Assembly: GCA_021848385.1 (NCBI GenBank)
Contig: JAJZUQ010000001.1
Coordinates: 1-64,000 of the forward strand
Reading direction: 5' to 3'
Length of the DNA stretch: 64,000 bases
Origin: Deltaproteobacteria bacterium
GTDB lineage: Bacteria > Desulfobacterota > Desulfuromonadia > Geobacterales > Geobacteraceae
Below are positions 1 to 6,812 of this stretch, one piece after another; the stretch's first letter is position 1, and each line of letters starts with the position of its first letter. Both the position numbers and the translations under genes were made by a program. The notes beneath the pieces are model-generated. The model saw only the letters and a list, made by a program, of their open reading frames with translations, had not been told where the DNA came from and did no database searches.

Positions 1-116
1 GGAAGGTACCACCCCGGAGCCCCGGGATGAATTCAAATCGAAAAAAGAACAATCGTGTCAAAGAACATTAATAATCAGGTGGTTAAGCCAGTACATTCGA
101 AATTAACCGGACAGTA
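1..116. other. Left edge, no identifiable gene
   Basis: Two forward frames stay open for some 70-100 bases and could be the last codons of a gene starting outside the window, but neither tail is recognisable. The frame of the following HNH gene is open only back to a TAA at 84-86, so the missing N-terminus of that protein is not encoded here in frame. Confidence 0.4.
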
Positions 117-779
117 GTGCTGTTCCATATGAAGTCCGCAGGCTTCTGGCTGCCGCTTGATGCAGAGCAGAAGGTCATGAAATATCGTGACCTGCCGGCT
201 TACATTCAGTTTGACCCACCCTTTTTTGCCGCACTGAATGATCATGCCTTTCGCGAGCAGGCCCGAGCCATCCTTATTCAGACGTATTTCGAATCGCACG
301 AACAGGCCGCCCTCTGGGCACTGACTGGCGTTGCACAACCACCAGCGGATAGCTTTGCGCCGCTGCCGACAGACAGTGAGGCTGTCGAGCGGGGAAGGGA
401 AGGACGCTTCAGGATCGGTGTGGTAACTGCCTACAACTACACCTGCGCCCTGACCGGCTACCGGTTGGTCACCCTCACTTCCGGTTCTATAGTTGATGCC
501 TGCCACATTCATCAGTTCGCCCACAGCCGCAACAACGATCCCACCAACGGCATTGCTCTTTGCAAGAATGCCCACTGGCTGTTCGACAACGGTCTCTGGA
601 CCCTCCGGGATGACTACACGATACTAATTGCCGACCGGCACTTTGCCGAAGCTGGGGAGGAGGCGTTCCAGCTTGGACGTATGAGAGACAAGCGGATCGC
701 TCTGCCAGCCAACACCGCCTACTGGCCAGGACAGCAACATTTGGAATGGCACCGCACCCACAAGTTTCTCGGCTGCTAA
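117..779 (+). pseudogene. HNH endonuclease (HNH_2 type), 5'-truncated remnant
   Basis: The C-terminal part fits the HNH_2 nuclease family: CALTG, then VDACHI with the first histidine, then NDPTNGIALCKNAHWLFDNG with the asparagine and last histidine. Residues 1-60 (LFHMKSAGFW... ILIQTYF) match the middle of typical family members of about 300 residues, whose first 80 or so residues are absent here. The GTG at 117 has no Shine-Dalgarno sequence, and the frame is closed at 84-86. The catalytic core is intact, so a shortened product is possible, but the simplest reading is a gene that lost its 5' end in a rearrangement. It sits next to a toxin-antitoxin pair and repeat scars, consistent with an accessory region. 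Family confidence is good; functional status is uncertain. Confidence 0.6.
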
Positions 780-858
780 AATCCCCCGCTTCGCCGGCCA
801 AACACCACACTAACCTCGCTGTTCCGCCCAACCGACACCCTCCTAGCGAACCGCACGC

Positions 859-880
859 AACGTCTTGACGTCATGACGTT
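859..880 (+). promoter_or_regulatory. Operator-like nested palindrome upstream of the TA operon
   Basis: A 12-bp perfect palindrome ACGTCATGACGT (868-879) lies inside a wider inverted pair AACGTC (859-864) and GACGTT (875-880). It overlaps a candidate -35 element TTGACG (865-870). Ribbon-helix-helix antitoxins bind such short palindromes as dimers to repress their own operon, so this is the expected operator; binding itself is inferred. Confidence 0.55.
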
Positions 881-913
881 ATAGTGCTACGGTATGCCCA
901 GGAGGAAAGAACC

Positions 914-1147
914 ATGAGCGCACGTACCAAACGGGCTACCGTCTACTTTGACCCTGCCATTCACCGAGCGCTGCAACACAAGGCGCTGGTGACCTCACGA
1001 TCCCTTTCCGATATCGTCAACGATGCAATGCAGCAGTTACTGGCCGAGGACGCCGAGGACCTGGCAGCTTTCGAAGAGCGGGTCAACGAGCCACTGGTTT
1101 CCTACGAAGCCGTGTTGAAAGAGCTCAAGGCCAATGGCCGCATATAG
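914..1147 (+). CDS. Ribbon-helix-helix (CopG-type) antitoxin
   Basis: A 77-residue protein whose N-terminal 45 residues (KRATVYFDPAIHRALQHKAL then SRSLSDIVNDAM) have the beta strand-helix-helix pattern of CopG/Arc DNA-binding proteins. The acidic C-terminal tail is typical of the toxin-binding part of an antitoxin. The ATG at 914 is preferred over an in-frame upstream start at 884 because AGGAGG at 900-905 is at ideal distance. Its last 14 bases overlap the RelE-like toxin start at 1134, a standard translationally coupled antitoxin-toxin layout. It would neutralise the toxin and repress the operon through the palindrome at 859-880. Confidence 0.85.
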   Translation: MSARTKRATVYFDPAIHRALQHKALVTSRSLSDIVNDAMQQLLAEDAEDLAAFEERVNEPLVSYEAVLKELKANGRI

Positions 1148-1394
1148 CATTTTCTTCAAGGATTCGGTCCGGAAGGAGCTGGCTGCCATTCCCAAAGGCG
1201 ACCTGCAACGCATCATGGAGCGGATCGGAACTCTTGCGGAAAACCCCCGCCCCATGGGGTGCGAGAAGCTTTCCGGCCAGGAAAAGTACCGCCTGCGCCA
1301 GGGAAACTACCGCATCGTCTATTCCATCCAGGATTCCCAACTCACCGTGTGGGTGGTCAAGGTCGGCCACCGGCGCGAGGTCTACCGGTTCTGA
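1134..1394 (+). CDS. RelE/ParE-family toxin
   Basis: An 86-residue basic protein with the RelE/ParE fold pattern: YSIFFKDSVRKELAAIP, then helix, then GCEKLSGQEKYRLRQGNYRIVYSI and the C-terminal VVKVGHRREVYR. The conserved R-x-G-x-Y-R-(I/V)-x-Y block and the final H-R-x-x-V-Y are present. RelE members cleave ribosome-bound mRNA and ParE members poison gyrase; the sequence cannot decide between them, although the RxGNYRIVY and KVGHRREVY pattern is closest to RelE-type entries. It overlaps the antitoxin gene by 14 bases and should be co-translated with it. A 24-bp internal piece (1210-1233) reappears at 1922-1945, suggesting local duplication. Confidence 0.85.
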   Translation: MAAYSIFFKDSVRKELAAIPKGDLQRIMERIGTLAENPRPMGCEKLSGQEKYRLRQGNYRIVYSIQDSQLTVWVVKVGHRREVYRF

Positions 1395-1497
1395 TGGAAG
1401 GGAATTAGGGGGGTCAGGAACACTTCCCGGTTTTTCTGTGTACCACTCGATTCCTTGTTTTAGTTACTTACTCCGTCTGCCGGCCCAATTTCTGTTC

Positions 1498-1555
1498 TTG
1501 ACAATCGCTGCTCACTGATATACTGACTTACAATATAGGTTATATGACCTACATT
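1498..1555 (+). promoter_or_regulatory. Promoter with overlapping palindromic operator for the HTH gene
   Basis: TTGACA at 1498-1503 and TATACT at 1519-1524 make a candidate promoter, with a short 15-bp spacer. Just downstream, AATATAGGT (1532-1540) and ACCTACATT (1547-1555) form an inverted repeat with one mismatch and a 6-bp centre, ending 23 bases before the ATG at 1579. The position suits autorepression by the encoded winged-helix protein. Confidence 0.5.
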
Positions 1556-1578
1556 AAGGTACTACGGGTCGAAAAATC

Positions 1579-1908
1579 ATGATTGAAGCAATTGTCGGTT
1601 CCATCAGCTGCGAGCGCGTCCTTACCTTCCTGAATGCCAGAGGTGAGGGGTATGCCCGAGAAATAGCAACCTTCTACAGCAGTTCGCTGGCACCGATCCA
1701 GAAGCAGCTGGACAAGCTGGAAACAGGCGGAGTGCTGGCGAGCCGCACTGCCGGCCGCACCCGATTGTACACGTTCAACCCGCGCTACCCTTTGTTGACA
1801 GAACTCTCAGCACTGCTGGAAAAAACCATTTCTTTTTATGACGAAGAGCTGCAGCAGCGACTGCTGCTGAACAGACGACGGCCGCGGCGCAGAGGTAAGC
1901 CGCTGTGA
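1579..1908 (+). CDS. ArsR-like winged helix-turn-helix regulator
   Basis: A 109-residue protein. Residues 10-65 fit a winged helix: RVLTFLNARGEGYAREIATF, the recognition helix SSLAPIQKQLDKLETGGVL, and the wing SRTAGRTRLYTFNPRYP. The C-terminus is a helix followed by a strongly basic tail (RRRPRRRG). In Geobacter-type genomes similar one-domain regulators often sit beside nucleotidyltransferase-fold genes; here one lies 1.1 kb downstream. No metal-binding cysteine motif is visible, so metal sensing is not supported. A palindrome at 1532-1555 probably mediates autoregulation. The gene is bracketed by partial direct repeats (1210-1233/1922-1945 and 1424-1452/1978-2006). Confidence 0.75.
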   Translation: MIEAIVGSISCERVLTFLNARGEGYAREIATFYSSSLAPIQKQLDKLETGGVLASRTAGRTRLYTFNPRYPLLTELSALLEKTISFYDEELQQRLLLNRRRPRRRGKPL

Positions 1909-1921
1909 CCTCACTGTCCGA

Positions 1922-2006
1922 GCATCATGGAGCGGATCGGAACTCGTGTATTGATCATAATCGGCTTGTTTCCCCAGTTTCCGGTTTTTCTGCGTACCAG
2001 TGGATT
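1922..2006 (+). repeat. Direct-repeat scar duplicating relE and its downstream flank
   Basis: Positions 1922-1945 repeat 24 bases of the toxin gene exactly (1210-1233). Positions 1978-2006 repeat the flank 1424-1452 with 25 of 29 matches. The two blocks keep their order, but the distance between them shrinks from about 190 to about 32 bases. This looks like a duplicated toxin-gene end that then suffered an internal deletion, or a recombination footprint around the inserted HTH gene. Confidence 0.65.
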
Positions 2007-2029
2007 TTTAAAGGAGTATAAATAGGGTC

Positions 2030-2872
2030 GTGTCTCAACTCTCCTCGAACCAGCTGAAAAAAAGATTGCTCAAGGAAGAGCCAGCAGGGCTCATCCATAA
2101 TCCCCGTGCGCGCAGAGTTCGGCGTGGCGGCGAGGGGCAAAGCCATCCCATGCTCATCATATTGCTGGTTCTGCTGGCAGTCGGAGTGGCTGCCGTTTTC
2201 CTGCTGGCTCCCGGCCATTTCGGGACGCTCCTGGCGGGTAATCATACCGGGCAGCCCCTGCAACCACCGGCACCGGCCAGTGCTGTGACCGGAACGGAGC
2301 GTCAACAGCCGCCGGCCCCCCGGAATGAACCGCCGGCCCAGGAGGAGGTGGCGACCCCGCCCGAAGGGGCCAGCTTCTACAAGTACACGGACGCCAATGG
2401 TGTAATCCACTTCGTTGACAATGAAGACAGCATCCCCCCTGCCTATCGCAACCGGGTTACGAAGTACAAGGATAGGGAGAAGGGGCAGACGACCAGCGTG
2501 AAAATTGTCGGTGACCAGGTGCTCGTACCGGTAACCTTGCGCAACGGCAGTATAGCCGTACAGGTGTGGCTCGTCCTTGATACCGGAGCCACGGTGACCA
2601 CGATCCATGAAGATGTCGCCGCCCGGCTCAATATCGACTGGAACGCTACTCGCGGAAGGTCGGCGCGGATTGCTAACGGAAGTCAGGTCGCCACCAGGTC
2701 AGCCATGCTTGACTCGATTACCGTCGGAACAAGGGCCAGTTCTCCGATAGAAGTTAGTATCATGCCGTTTCAGGGAGAAAAGGGGATAAACGACGGGCTC
2801 CTCGGCATGAACTTTCTCCGTGACCACCGCTTCCACATCGACTTCGCCAACCAGCAGTTGCGCTGGGACTGA
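2030..2872 (+). CDS. Membrane-anchored DUF4124-retropepsin-like aspartic protease
   Basis: A 280-residue protein in three parts. A basic N-terminus leads to one membrane helix (about residues 41-60), then a proline/alanine-rich linker. A DUF4124-like segment (about 116-145, YKYTDANGVIHFVDN) follows. Residues 160-280 form a clan AA retropepsin-like domain with the catalytic D-T-G-A-T at 184-188 and the C-terminal GLLGMNFL flap-side motif. Such single-domain proteases act as dimers, presumably on the periplasmic side here. The start is a GTG at 2030 with AAGGAG at 2011-2016, a slightly long spacing. The substrate is unknown. Both motif sets are clear, so the domain call is firm while the biological role is open. 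Confidence 0.8.
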   Translation: MSQLSSNQLKKRLLKEEPAGLIHNPRARRVRRGGEGQSHPMLIILLVLLAVGVAAVFLLAPGHFGTLLAGNHTGQPLQPPAPASAVTGTERQQPPAPRNEPPAQEEVATPPEGASFYKYTDANGVIHFVDNEDSIPPAYRNRVTKYKDREKGQTTSVKIVGDQVLVPVTLRNGSIAVQVWLVLDTGATVTTIHEDVAARLNIDWNATRGRSARIANGSQVATRSAMLDSITVGTRASSPIEVSIMPFQGEKGINDGLLGMNFLRDHRFHIDFANQQLRWD

Positions 2873-2916
2873 CTCTCCAGAATGCCCCCACCCCACAGGC
2901 AGCCATGTTCATACAG

Positions 2917-2993
2917 TCAGTTATACTCATACTCATTGAATTTTGAGTATAACCAGGTTATACTCAAAACCGGGAACTAAAGAGTATAACTGA
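2917..2993 (+). promoter_or_regulatory. Nested inverted repeats (four GAGTATAAC sites) before the nucleotidyltransferase gene
   Basis: The nonamer GTTATACTC or its complement GAGTATAAC occurs four times in alternating orientation, at 2920-2928, 2945-2953, 2957-2965 and 2982-2990. The inner pair extends to a perfect 14-bp arm hairpin (2941-2954 and 2956-2969, one-base loop). The outer pair extends to perfect 12-bp arms (2917-2928 and 2982-2993). The array ends 12 bases before the ATG at 3005 and overlaps the ribosome binding site. It is most likely a multi-site operator, possibly also an RNA structure masking the start. Confidence 0.7.
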
Positions 2994-3004
2994 GGAGTTG
3001 AGCT

Positions 3005-4024
3005 ATGGAACGTATCGGTGGCGAGACAATGGTGTTGTATGCAGACCTGCGCGAACGGCTGGAAGTATTTGAGGCAATGCGCACTATCGCTCGCCTGCCG
3101 GGCGAGTTTGTGACGAAGACGGTTAAAGGAAACATCTACCACTATTTCCAGGCAACACTCCCCACGGGCCGTTCCCAGATCTATCTCGGGCCTGATAACG
3201 AGAGCGTTCGCCGGTTGATCGAGATTCGGCGAGCCGGTGAGAAAGACGTTCGTGCCGATGAAGTTATGTTGCAACGTCTCTCCGCACAGATAATAGCTGG
3301 CGGTGCCTGGCCAGTACAACCCGACATGGCAAAAGTCATCTCCAGATTGGCGGACAGCGGCGTTTTCAGCCTTGGCGGGGTGCTCGTGGGCACAATTGCC
3401 TTCGTAGTGATGGGAGGCCATCTCGGTGTCATATGGGGCAGGGACGCAAGGATGACACAAGATGTGGATATAGCAACGGACACAGGGATATCGGTTGCTG
3501 TTCCTGAACTTAAAACCGACATCCCGGACACTCTCGAATCCCTTGAGATGGGATTTTTCCCCGTGCCGCGACTATCCCGCACAGAACCATCGACCAGTTT
3601 TGCCATTAGAGGCAAAACTCTTCGCGTGGACATCCTGACTCCGATGAGAAAGGGGAGTCAGGTCCCCGTGCCGATCCGGCGGCTTAATGCTGCAGCTACT
3701 CCGCTCCGCTTCCTTGACTTTCTGCTGGAGGACCCGGTAAGTGCGGTTATGATCGCCGGGACACCCTGCCTTGTCCGTATACCGCAACCTGCGCGGTATG
3801 CGCTTCACAAGTTGATTATTTCTCAGGAGCGTGGGGCATCTGCTACCGACAAGATGAAAAAAGACCTGAAGCAAGCCCAAGCCTTAATCTCTCTCTTACA
3901 CGAGGACCGACCCGGAGATATCGCATTGGCATGGGAATCATTGACATTACGCGGAACCGGCTGGGTCAAAAAAGCCCGTGTAGCGGCCGGGATCGCCGGA
4001 ATTGATCTTTCCCGGTTTCAATAA
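3005..4024 (+). CDS. GSU2403-family nucleotidyltransferase-fold protein
   Basis: A 339-residue protein matching the GSU2403 family (NTP_transf_8, nucleotidyltransferase superfamily). The core has GGVLVGT (about 124-130) and the metal-binding acidic pair D-V-D (153-155, TQDVDIA), then the C-terminal helical part with RYALHKLIISQ. The enzyme should transfer a nucleotide to an unknown target; related folds include AbiEii-like toxins and MNT enzymes. No partner antitoxin overlaps it. GAGG at 2993-2996 sits at good distance from the ATG at 3005 and lies at the end of an elaborate inverted-repeat array, implying tight control. Family assignment is confident; function is not known. Confidence 0.8.
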   Translation: MERIGGETMVLYADLRERLEVFEAMRTIARLPGEFVTKTVKGNIYHYFQATLPTGRSQIYLGPDNESVRRLIEIRRAGEKDVRADEVMLQRLSAQIIAGGAWPVQPDMAKVISRLADSGVFSLGGVLVGTIAFVVMGGHLGVIWGRDARMTQDVDIATDTGISVAVPELKTDIPDTLESLEMGFFPVPRLSRTEPSTSFAIRGKTLRVDILTPMRKGSQVPVPIRRLNAAATPLRFLDFLLEDPVSAVMIAGTPCLVRIPQPARYALHKLIISQERGASATDKMKKDLKQAQALISLLHEDRPGDIALAWESLTLRGTGWVKKARVAAGIAGIDLSRFQ

Positions 4025-4062
4025 AGGGTAATAGGAGTGGGATTCCCCCAAGAGAGCACACA

Positions 4063-4311
4063 ATGACCGACCATAAACCGAAAGACCCCCTGCACGGCAT
4101 CACCCTGGAAGCCATGCTTGCCTGGCTGGTGGAACATTACGGCTGGGAAGCCATGGGACGGCGGATCGATATCCGATGCTTCCACAATTCTCCCAGCATC
4201 TCGTCCAGCCTGCAATTCCTGCGCAGGACCCCCTGGGCGAGAGCCAAAGTCGAGCGGCTGTACCTGCGGCTCGTCGCAGCAGAGCGGTTGCCGGGAAAGG
4301 AGCGCTCATGA
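4063..4311 (+). CDS. VF530-family small DNA-binding protein (DUF2132)
   Basis: An 82-residue protein with the family's hallmark sequence: DPLHGITLEAMLAWLVEHYGW, then RIDIRCFHNSPSISSSLQFLRRTPWAR and a closing helix KVERLYLRL. VF530 proteins are small helical proteins reported to bind double-stranded DNA; their role is unclear. Length is normal for the family. The stop codon overlaps the next start (ATGA at 4308-4311), so the two genes are translationally coupled. Confidence 0.85.
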   Translation: MTDHKPKDPLHGITLEAMLAWLVEHYGWEAMGRRIDIRCFHNSPSISSSLQFLRRTPWARAKVERLYLRLVAAERLPGKERS

Positions 4312-4544
4312 AGCTGACGGGAGCACCCAAGCTGGTGGTCTGGGCGGAGAAGGTGCGGAAGGACCGGCTGAAGGTCTGGCAGGAGACCTCTCCGGAGATC
4401 TTCAAGGCCATCGAACCCCTGGTGAACCTGCAGACGAGTGCCGACTGGTGGATTTCCCACAAGGACAAGGGGCTGGAGGTGGTATGCACGCAGCTGCTCG
4501 GGGGGAACCGGCAGCGGCCGGCCGCTGGCCCGCGGAAGAAATGA
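4308..4544 (+). CDS. Small conserved-looking protein of unknown function
   Basis: A 78-residue protein beginning at an ATG that overlaps the stop of the VF530 gene by four bases, with AAAGGA at 4296-4301. It is rich in lysine and tryptophan (WAEKVRKDRLKVWQ, SADWWISHKDKGLEVV) and ends in a basic tail. No signal peptide or membrane helix is visible. I do not recognise a family. Coupling with the VF530 gene suggests a shared function, perhaps nucleic-acid related, but that is inference only. Confidence 0.6.
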   Translation: MKLTGAPKLVVWAEKVRKDRLKVWQETSPEIFKAIEPLVNLQTSADWWISHKDKGLEVVCTQLLGGNRQRPAAGPRKK

Positions 4545-4661
4545 ACGCAGAAAATTCCGGGGACCCTCCAGCCCCAGATGTGCTATTATGAAGTCAGGCA
4601 GAAACAAAGGTTCGACGCTGTTGCACCGTGAACGAACCGACGACGAAAGGAGGTTGCCACC

Positions 4662-4832
4662 ATGACAGGCATCGGCTGGGAAATGTTCGGAACGGGCATG
4701 AGTCTTCTTATCGTCACGCTGGTATCGGCCATCCTCTTCGTGTACACCTGGTTGCGGTCGGGCGAAGATAGACACATGACCACCCATCCCCATCTGGACA
4801 GAATGGCCGGAGATGAAGGGGAAGACTGGTAA
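4662..4832 (+). CDS. Small single-span membrane protein
   Basis: A 56-residue protein. After a short N-terminus (MTGIGWEMFGTG) there is one hydrophobic helix of about 18 residues (MSLLIVTLVSAILFVYTW), then a charged, histidine-containing tail ending in DEGEDW. A strong ribosome binding site AAAGGAGGT (4646-4654) precedes the ATG, and a clear terminator follows at 4859, so this short frame looks like a real monocistronic gene. Function unknown; the layout resembles many small inner-membrane proteins. Confidence 0.65.
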   Translation: MTGIGWEMFGTGMSLLIVTLVSAILFVYTWLRSGEDRHMTTHPHLDRMAGDEGEDW

Positions 4833-4858
4833 CTACAATCCATAAACAACACGCGTGA

Positions 4859-4899
4859 GACAGGCTGCGTTTTGCAGAAAACGCAGCCTGTCCCGTTTA
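4859..4899 (+). terminator. Strong hairpin terminator after the small membrane gene
   Basis: Perfect 15-bp stem (4859-4873 with 4878-4892), GCAG loop, ending AAAACGCAGCCTGTC and followed by a short CGTTT stretch. The T-run is weak, but the stem is long and lies between two genes with separate ribosome binding sites. Confidence 0.7.
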
Positions 4900-4942
4900 A
4901 ACCCCTTACACACGATACAGATCAACTCTCCTGGAGCAACCG

Positions 4943-5287
4943 ATGACCGAACCCACCTGTGACTTTTACTGCGGCAATATTCTGGCCGGCCTTACGGAGG
5001 TACCGGTCTATTTCCAGAACGAGCGGGTCTTCGCCTTCCACCACACCAACCCCATCTGGGAAGCCCATGTCGTCCTTCTCCCTAAAAAGCACATCGAATC
5101 GCTGCTCACCCTGGAAGAGGCGGACAACGACCTGCTGCTGGAGCTGATGGGGAGGGCGAAGGTGATCGCCGGGGATTTCATGGCCCGTTTCGGCGGAGCC
5201 CGGGTCTATACCAACCTGGGTGATTACCAGTCCTCCAAGCATCTCCACTGGCACATCGGCGCGGGCCAGCAGCTGCGCCCTTACTGA
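4943..5287 (+). CDS. HIT-family nucleotide hydrolase/transferase
   Basis: A 114-residue histidine-triad protein. The active-site motif H100-L-H-W-H104 (KHLHWHIGAGQQ) is at the C-terminus and the N-terminus has the substrate-site pattern FYCGNI and VFAFHHTNPIWEAHVVLLPKKHI. HIT proteins hydrolyse nucleoside phosphoramidates or related nucleotides in the cytoplasm. The usual third motif position is W rather than a small hydrophobic residue, a mild variation. Length is typical. The ATG at 4943 follows CTGGAG. It stands alone between the terminator at 4859 and the BI-1 gene. Confidence 0.85.
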   Translation: MTEPTCDFYCGNILAGLTEVPVYFQNERVFAFHHTNPIWEAHVVLLPKKHIESLLTLEEADNDLLLELMGRAKVIAGDFMARFGGARVYTNLGDYQSSKHLHWHIGAGQQLRPY

Positions 5288-5362
5288 GTGGCATTCTCTT
5301 GACAAACGGCCAGAACATCGCCACCATAAACCGGTCACTACCCTGAGACAAAGGAGCAGACG

Positions 5363-6055
5363 ATGAACCAGTTCGACATAAGTTATCCCCAGACGAGCGA
5401 CCAGCTCGTTGCCGCACAGAACACCCTCATCCGCCAGGTCTACGCATGGATGGGCGCAGGACTCTTCCTCACCGCCCTGATGGCTGTGGTCACCCTCTCG
5501 TCCCCGACCCTCCTGCAGGCCATCACCGGCAACCGGCTCGTCTTCTACGGCCTTATGCTCGGCGAGCTTGGCATGGTGTTCGCCCTTTCCGGCGCCATCA
5601 ACCGGCTGAGCGCCTCCACGGCGACCATGCTGTTCCTCGCCTATTCAGCCCTGAACGGCATCACTTTTTCTGTCATTTTCCTCATCTACACCGCCGACTC
5701 CATCGCTTCCACCTTTCTCGTCACCGCCGGGATGTTCGGCGCCATGAGCGGCTACGGCTATATCACCAGGCGTGACCTCACCTCCTGGGGAAGCTTTCTC
5801 TTCATGGGGCTGATCGGCGTGGTGATCGCTTCCATCGTCAATATCTTCGTTGGGAGCAGCAGGGTCTCCTGGATCATCTCCGCCATCGGGGTGATCGTCT
5901 TCACCGGACTGACCGCCTACGACACCTGGAAGATCAAGGCGATGGCTGCCCAGGGAGGCGGAAGGAAACCGGCCATCATGGGAGCCCTGACCCTCTACCT
6001 GGATTTCATCAATCTGTTTCTGATGCTGCTCAGGCTGGGGGGGAACCGGCGCTAG
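5363..6055 (+). CDS. Bax inhibitor-1/YccA-YbhL family membrane protein
   Basis: A 230-residue protein with seven predicted membrane spans and the family's C-terminal signature: FTGLTAYDTWKIKAMA followed by ALTLYLDFINLFLMLLRL. Members form pH-sensitive calcium-leak-type channels or modulate membrane proteases such as FtsH; which applies here is unknown. ATG at 5363 with AAAGGAG upstream (5350-5356). The next gene (YheU) starts 27 bases after the stop and is probably co-transcribed. Confidence 0.85.
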   Translation: MNQFDISYPQTSDQLVAAQNTLIRQVYAWMGAGLFLTALMAVVTLSSPTLLQAITGNRLVFYGLMLGELGMVFALSGAINRLSASTATMLFLAYSALNGITFSVIFLIYTADSIASTFLVTAGMFGAMSGYGYITRRDLTSWGSFLFMGLIGVVIASIVNIFVGSSRVSWIISAIGVIVFTGLTAYDTWKIKAMAAQGGGRKPAIMGALTLYLDFINLFLMLLRLGGNRR

Positions 6056-6082
6056 TAGTTTCCTTCCGGAAAGGGGGAAAAG

Positions 6083-6328
6083 ATGACAGGGGAAAAACGG
6101 CCTGACCTTGAGGAAGAAGGAATTGAGGTCCCCTACGACCGGATAGCCCCGGAGACCTTGCGGAATATGATCGAGGAGTTCGTGACGCGGGAGTGGGCGG
6201 ATCTGAGCGATTCGAGCCATACGCTCGACGACAAGGTGGGACAGGTCATGCGGCAGTTACGGGAGAGAAAGGTGAAGGTGGTATTCGATTTCCGTTCGGA
6301 AACAGGGAACATCGTCGTCTGTCGTTGA
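6083..6328 (+). CDS. YheU-family (UPF0270) protein
   Basis: An 81-residue acidic protein matching the YheU family: IEVPYDRIAPETLRNMIEEFVTREW, then DDKVGQVMRQLRERKVKVVFD and the closing TGNIV. The family is widespread in proteobacteria and structurally known, but its role is not. It follows the BI-1 gene closely with its own GGAAAGGGGG ribosome site and precedes a two-way terminator. Confidence 0.8.
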   Translation: MTGEKRPDLEEEGIEVPYDRIAPETLRNMIEEFVTREWADLSDSSHTLDDKVGQVMRQLRERKVKVVFDFRSETGNIVVCR

Positions 6329-6354
6329 AGGGACTAACCCACAGACCGCACAGC

Positions 6355-6380
6355 AAAAAGCCCGCACGAGCGGGCTTTTT
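6355..6380. terminator. Bidirectional terminator
   Basis: AAAAAGCCCGC (6355-6365) pairs perfectly with GCGGGCTTTTT (6370-6380) around a four-base loop. The A and T tracts make it work on both strands, ending yheU on the plus strand and the exported Lys/His-rich gene on the minus strand. Confidence 0.9.
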
Positions 6381-6414
6381 GCGTTACATGTCAGCGATGA
6401 ACCGGCGGGCCGGA

Positions 6415-6660
6415 TCAATCGTCATGCTTATTGTGTTTCTTGTGTTTCTTCTCCTTGTAATGCCCCTTGTGCTTGCCGTTGTCACCCTTCTCCTTGACAA
6501 TGACCGTATCGTGATGCACCACGGTCACCGGGGGAGGCTGGGGAGTGCCGACCTGCACCCTCACGTTGGGGGTAGCGACGTCAACGCCGACACCAACGCC
6601 GGCCATGGCAAAACTGGCGGTAGCAAGGACACCTGCAATGCTGGCTAGTACCTTCTTCAT
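6415..6660 (-). CDS. Small exported Lys/His-rich protein
   Basis: An 81-residue protein with a signal peptide (MKKVLASIAGVLATASFAMA, cleavage expected around residue 20-21). A short valine-rich region (GVGVGVDVATPNVRVQVG) follows, then a very basic tail dense in Lys and His (KHKGHYKEKKHKKHNKHDD). The tail could bind metals, anions or the envelope; nothing more can be said. The start at 6660 is preferred to longer in-frame starts because AAGGAG precedes it and it yields a proper signal sequence. Similar small lysine/histidine-tailed exported proteins occur in Geobacter-type genomes, but I cannot name a family. Confidence 0.65.
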   Translation of the reverse strand: MKKVLASIAGVLATASFAMAGVGVGVDVATPNVRVQVGTPQPPPVTVVHHDTVIVKEKGDNGKHKGHYKEKKHKKHNKHDD

Positions 6661-6812
6661 TTCAGATTCTCCTTCCTGCTGGGTATGATCCGATCGTGGA
6701 TCGATTCTCGTAGATGATTCAGCAGTACCGACTATAACGTGCTGATATATAACAGGAACAATATATGGCTTTCCCCCGGAAGTCAATCTTTACCTGAGAA
6801 CACCCGCCGGGC

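Noticed and set aside
4137-4793. 218-codon minus-strand frame over the VF530 region
   Set aside because: Covers three plus-strand genes with good ribosome sites and has no recognisable protein pattern.
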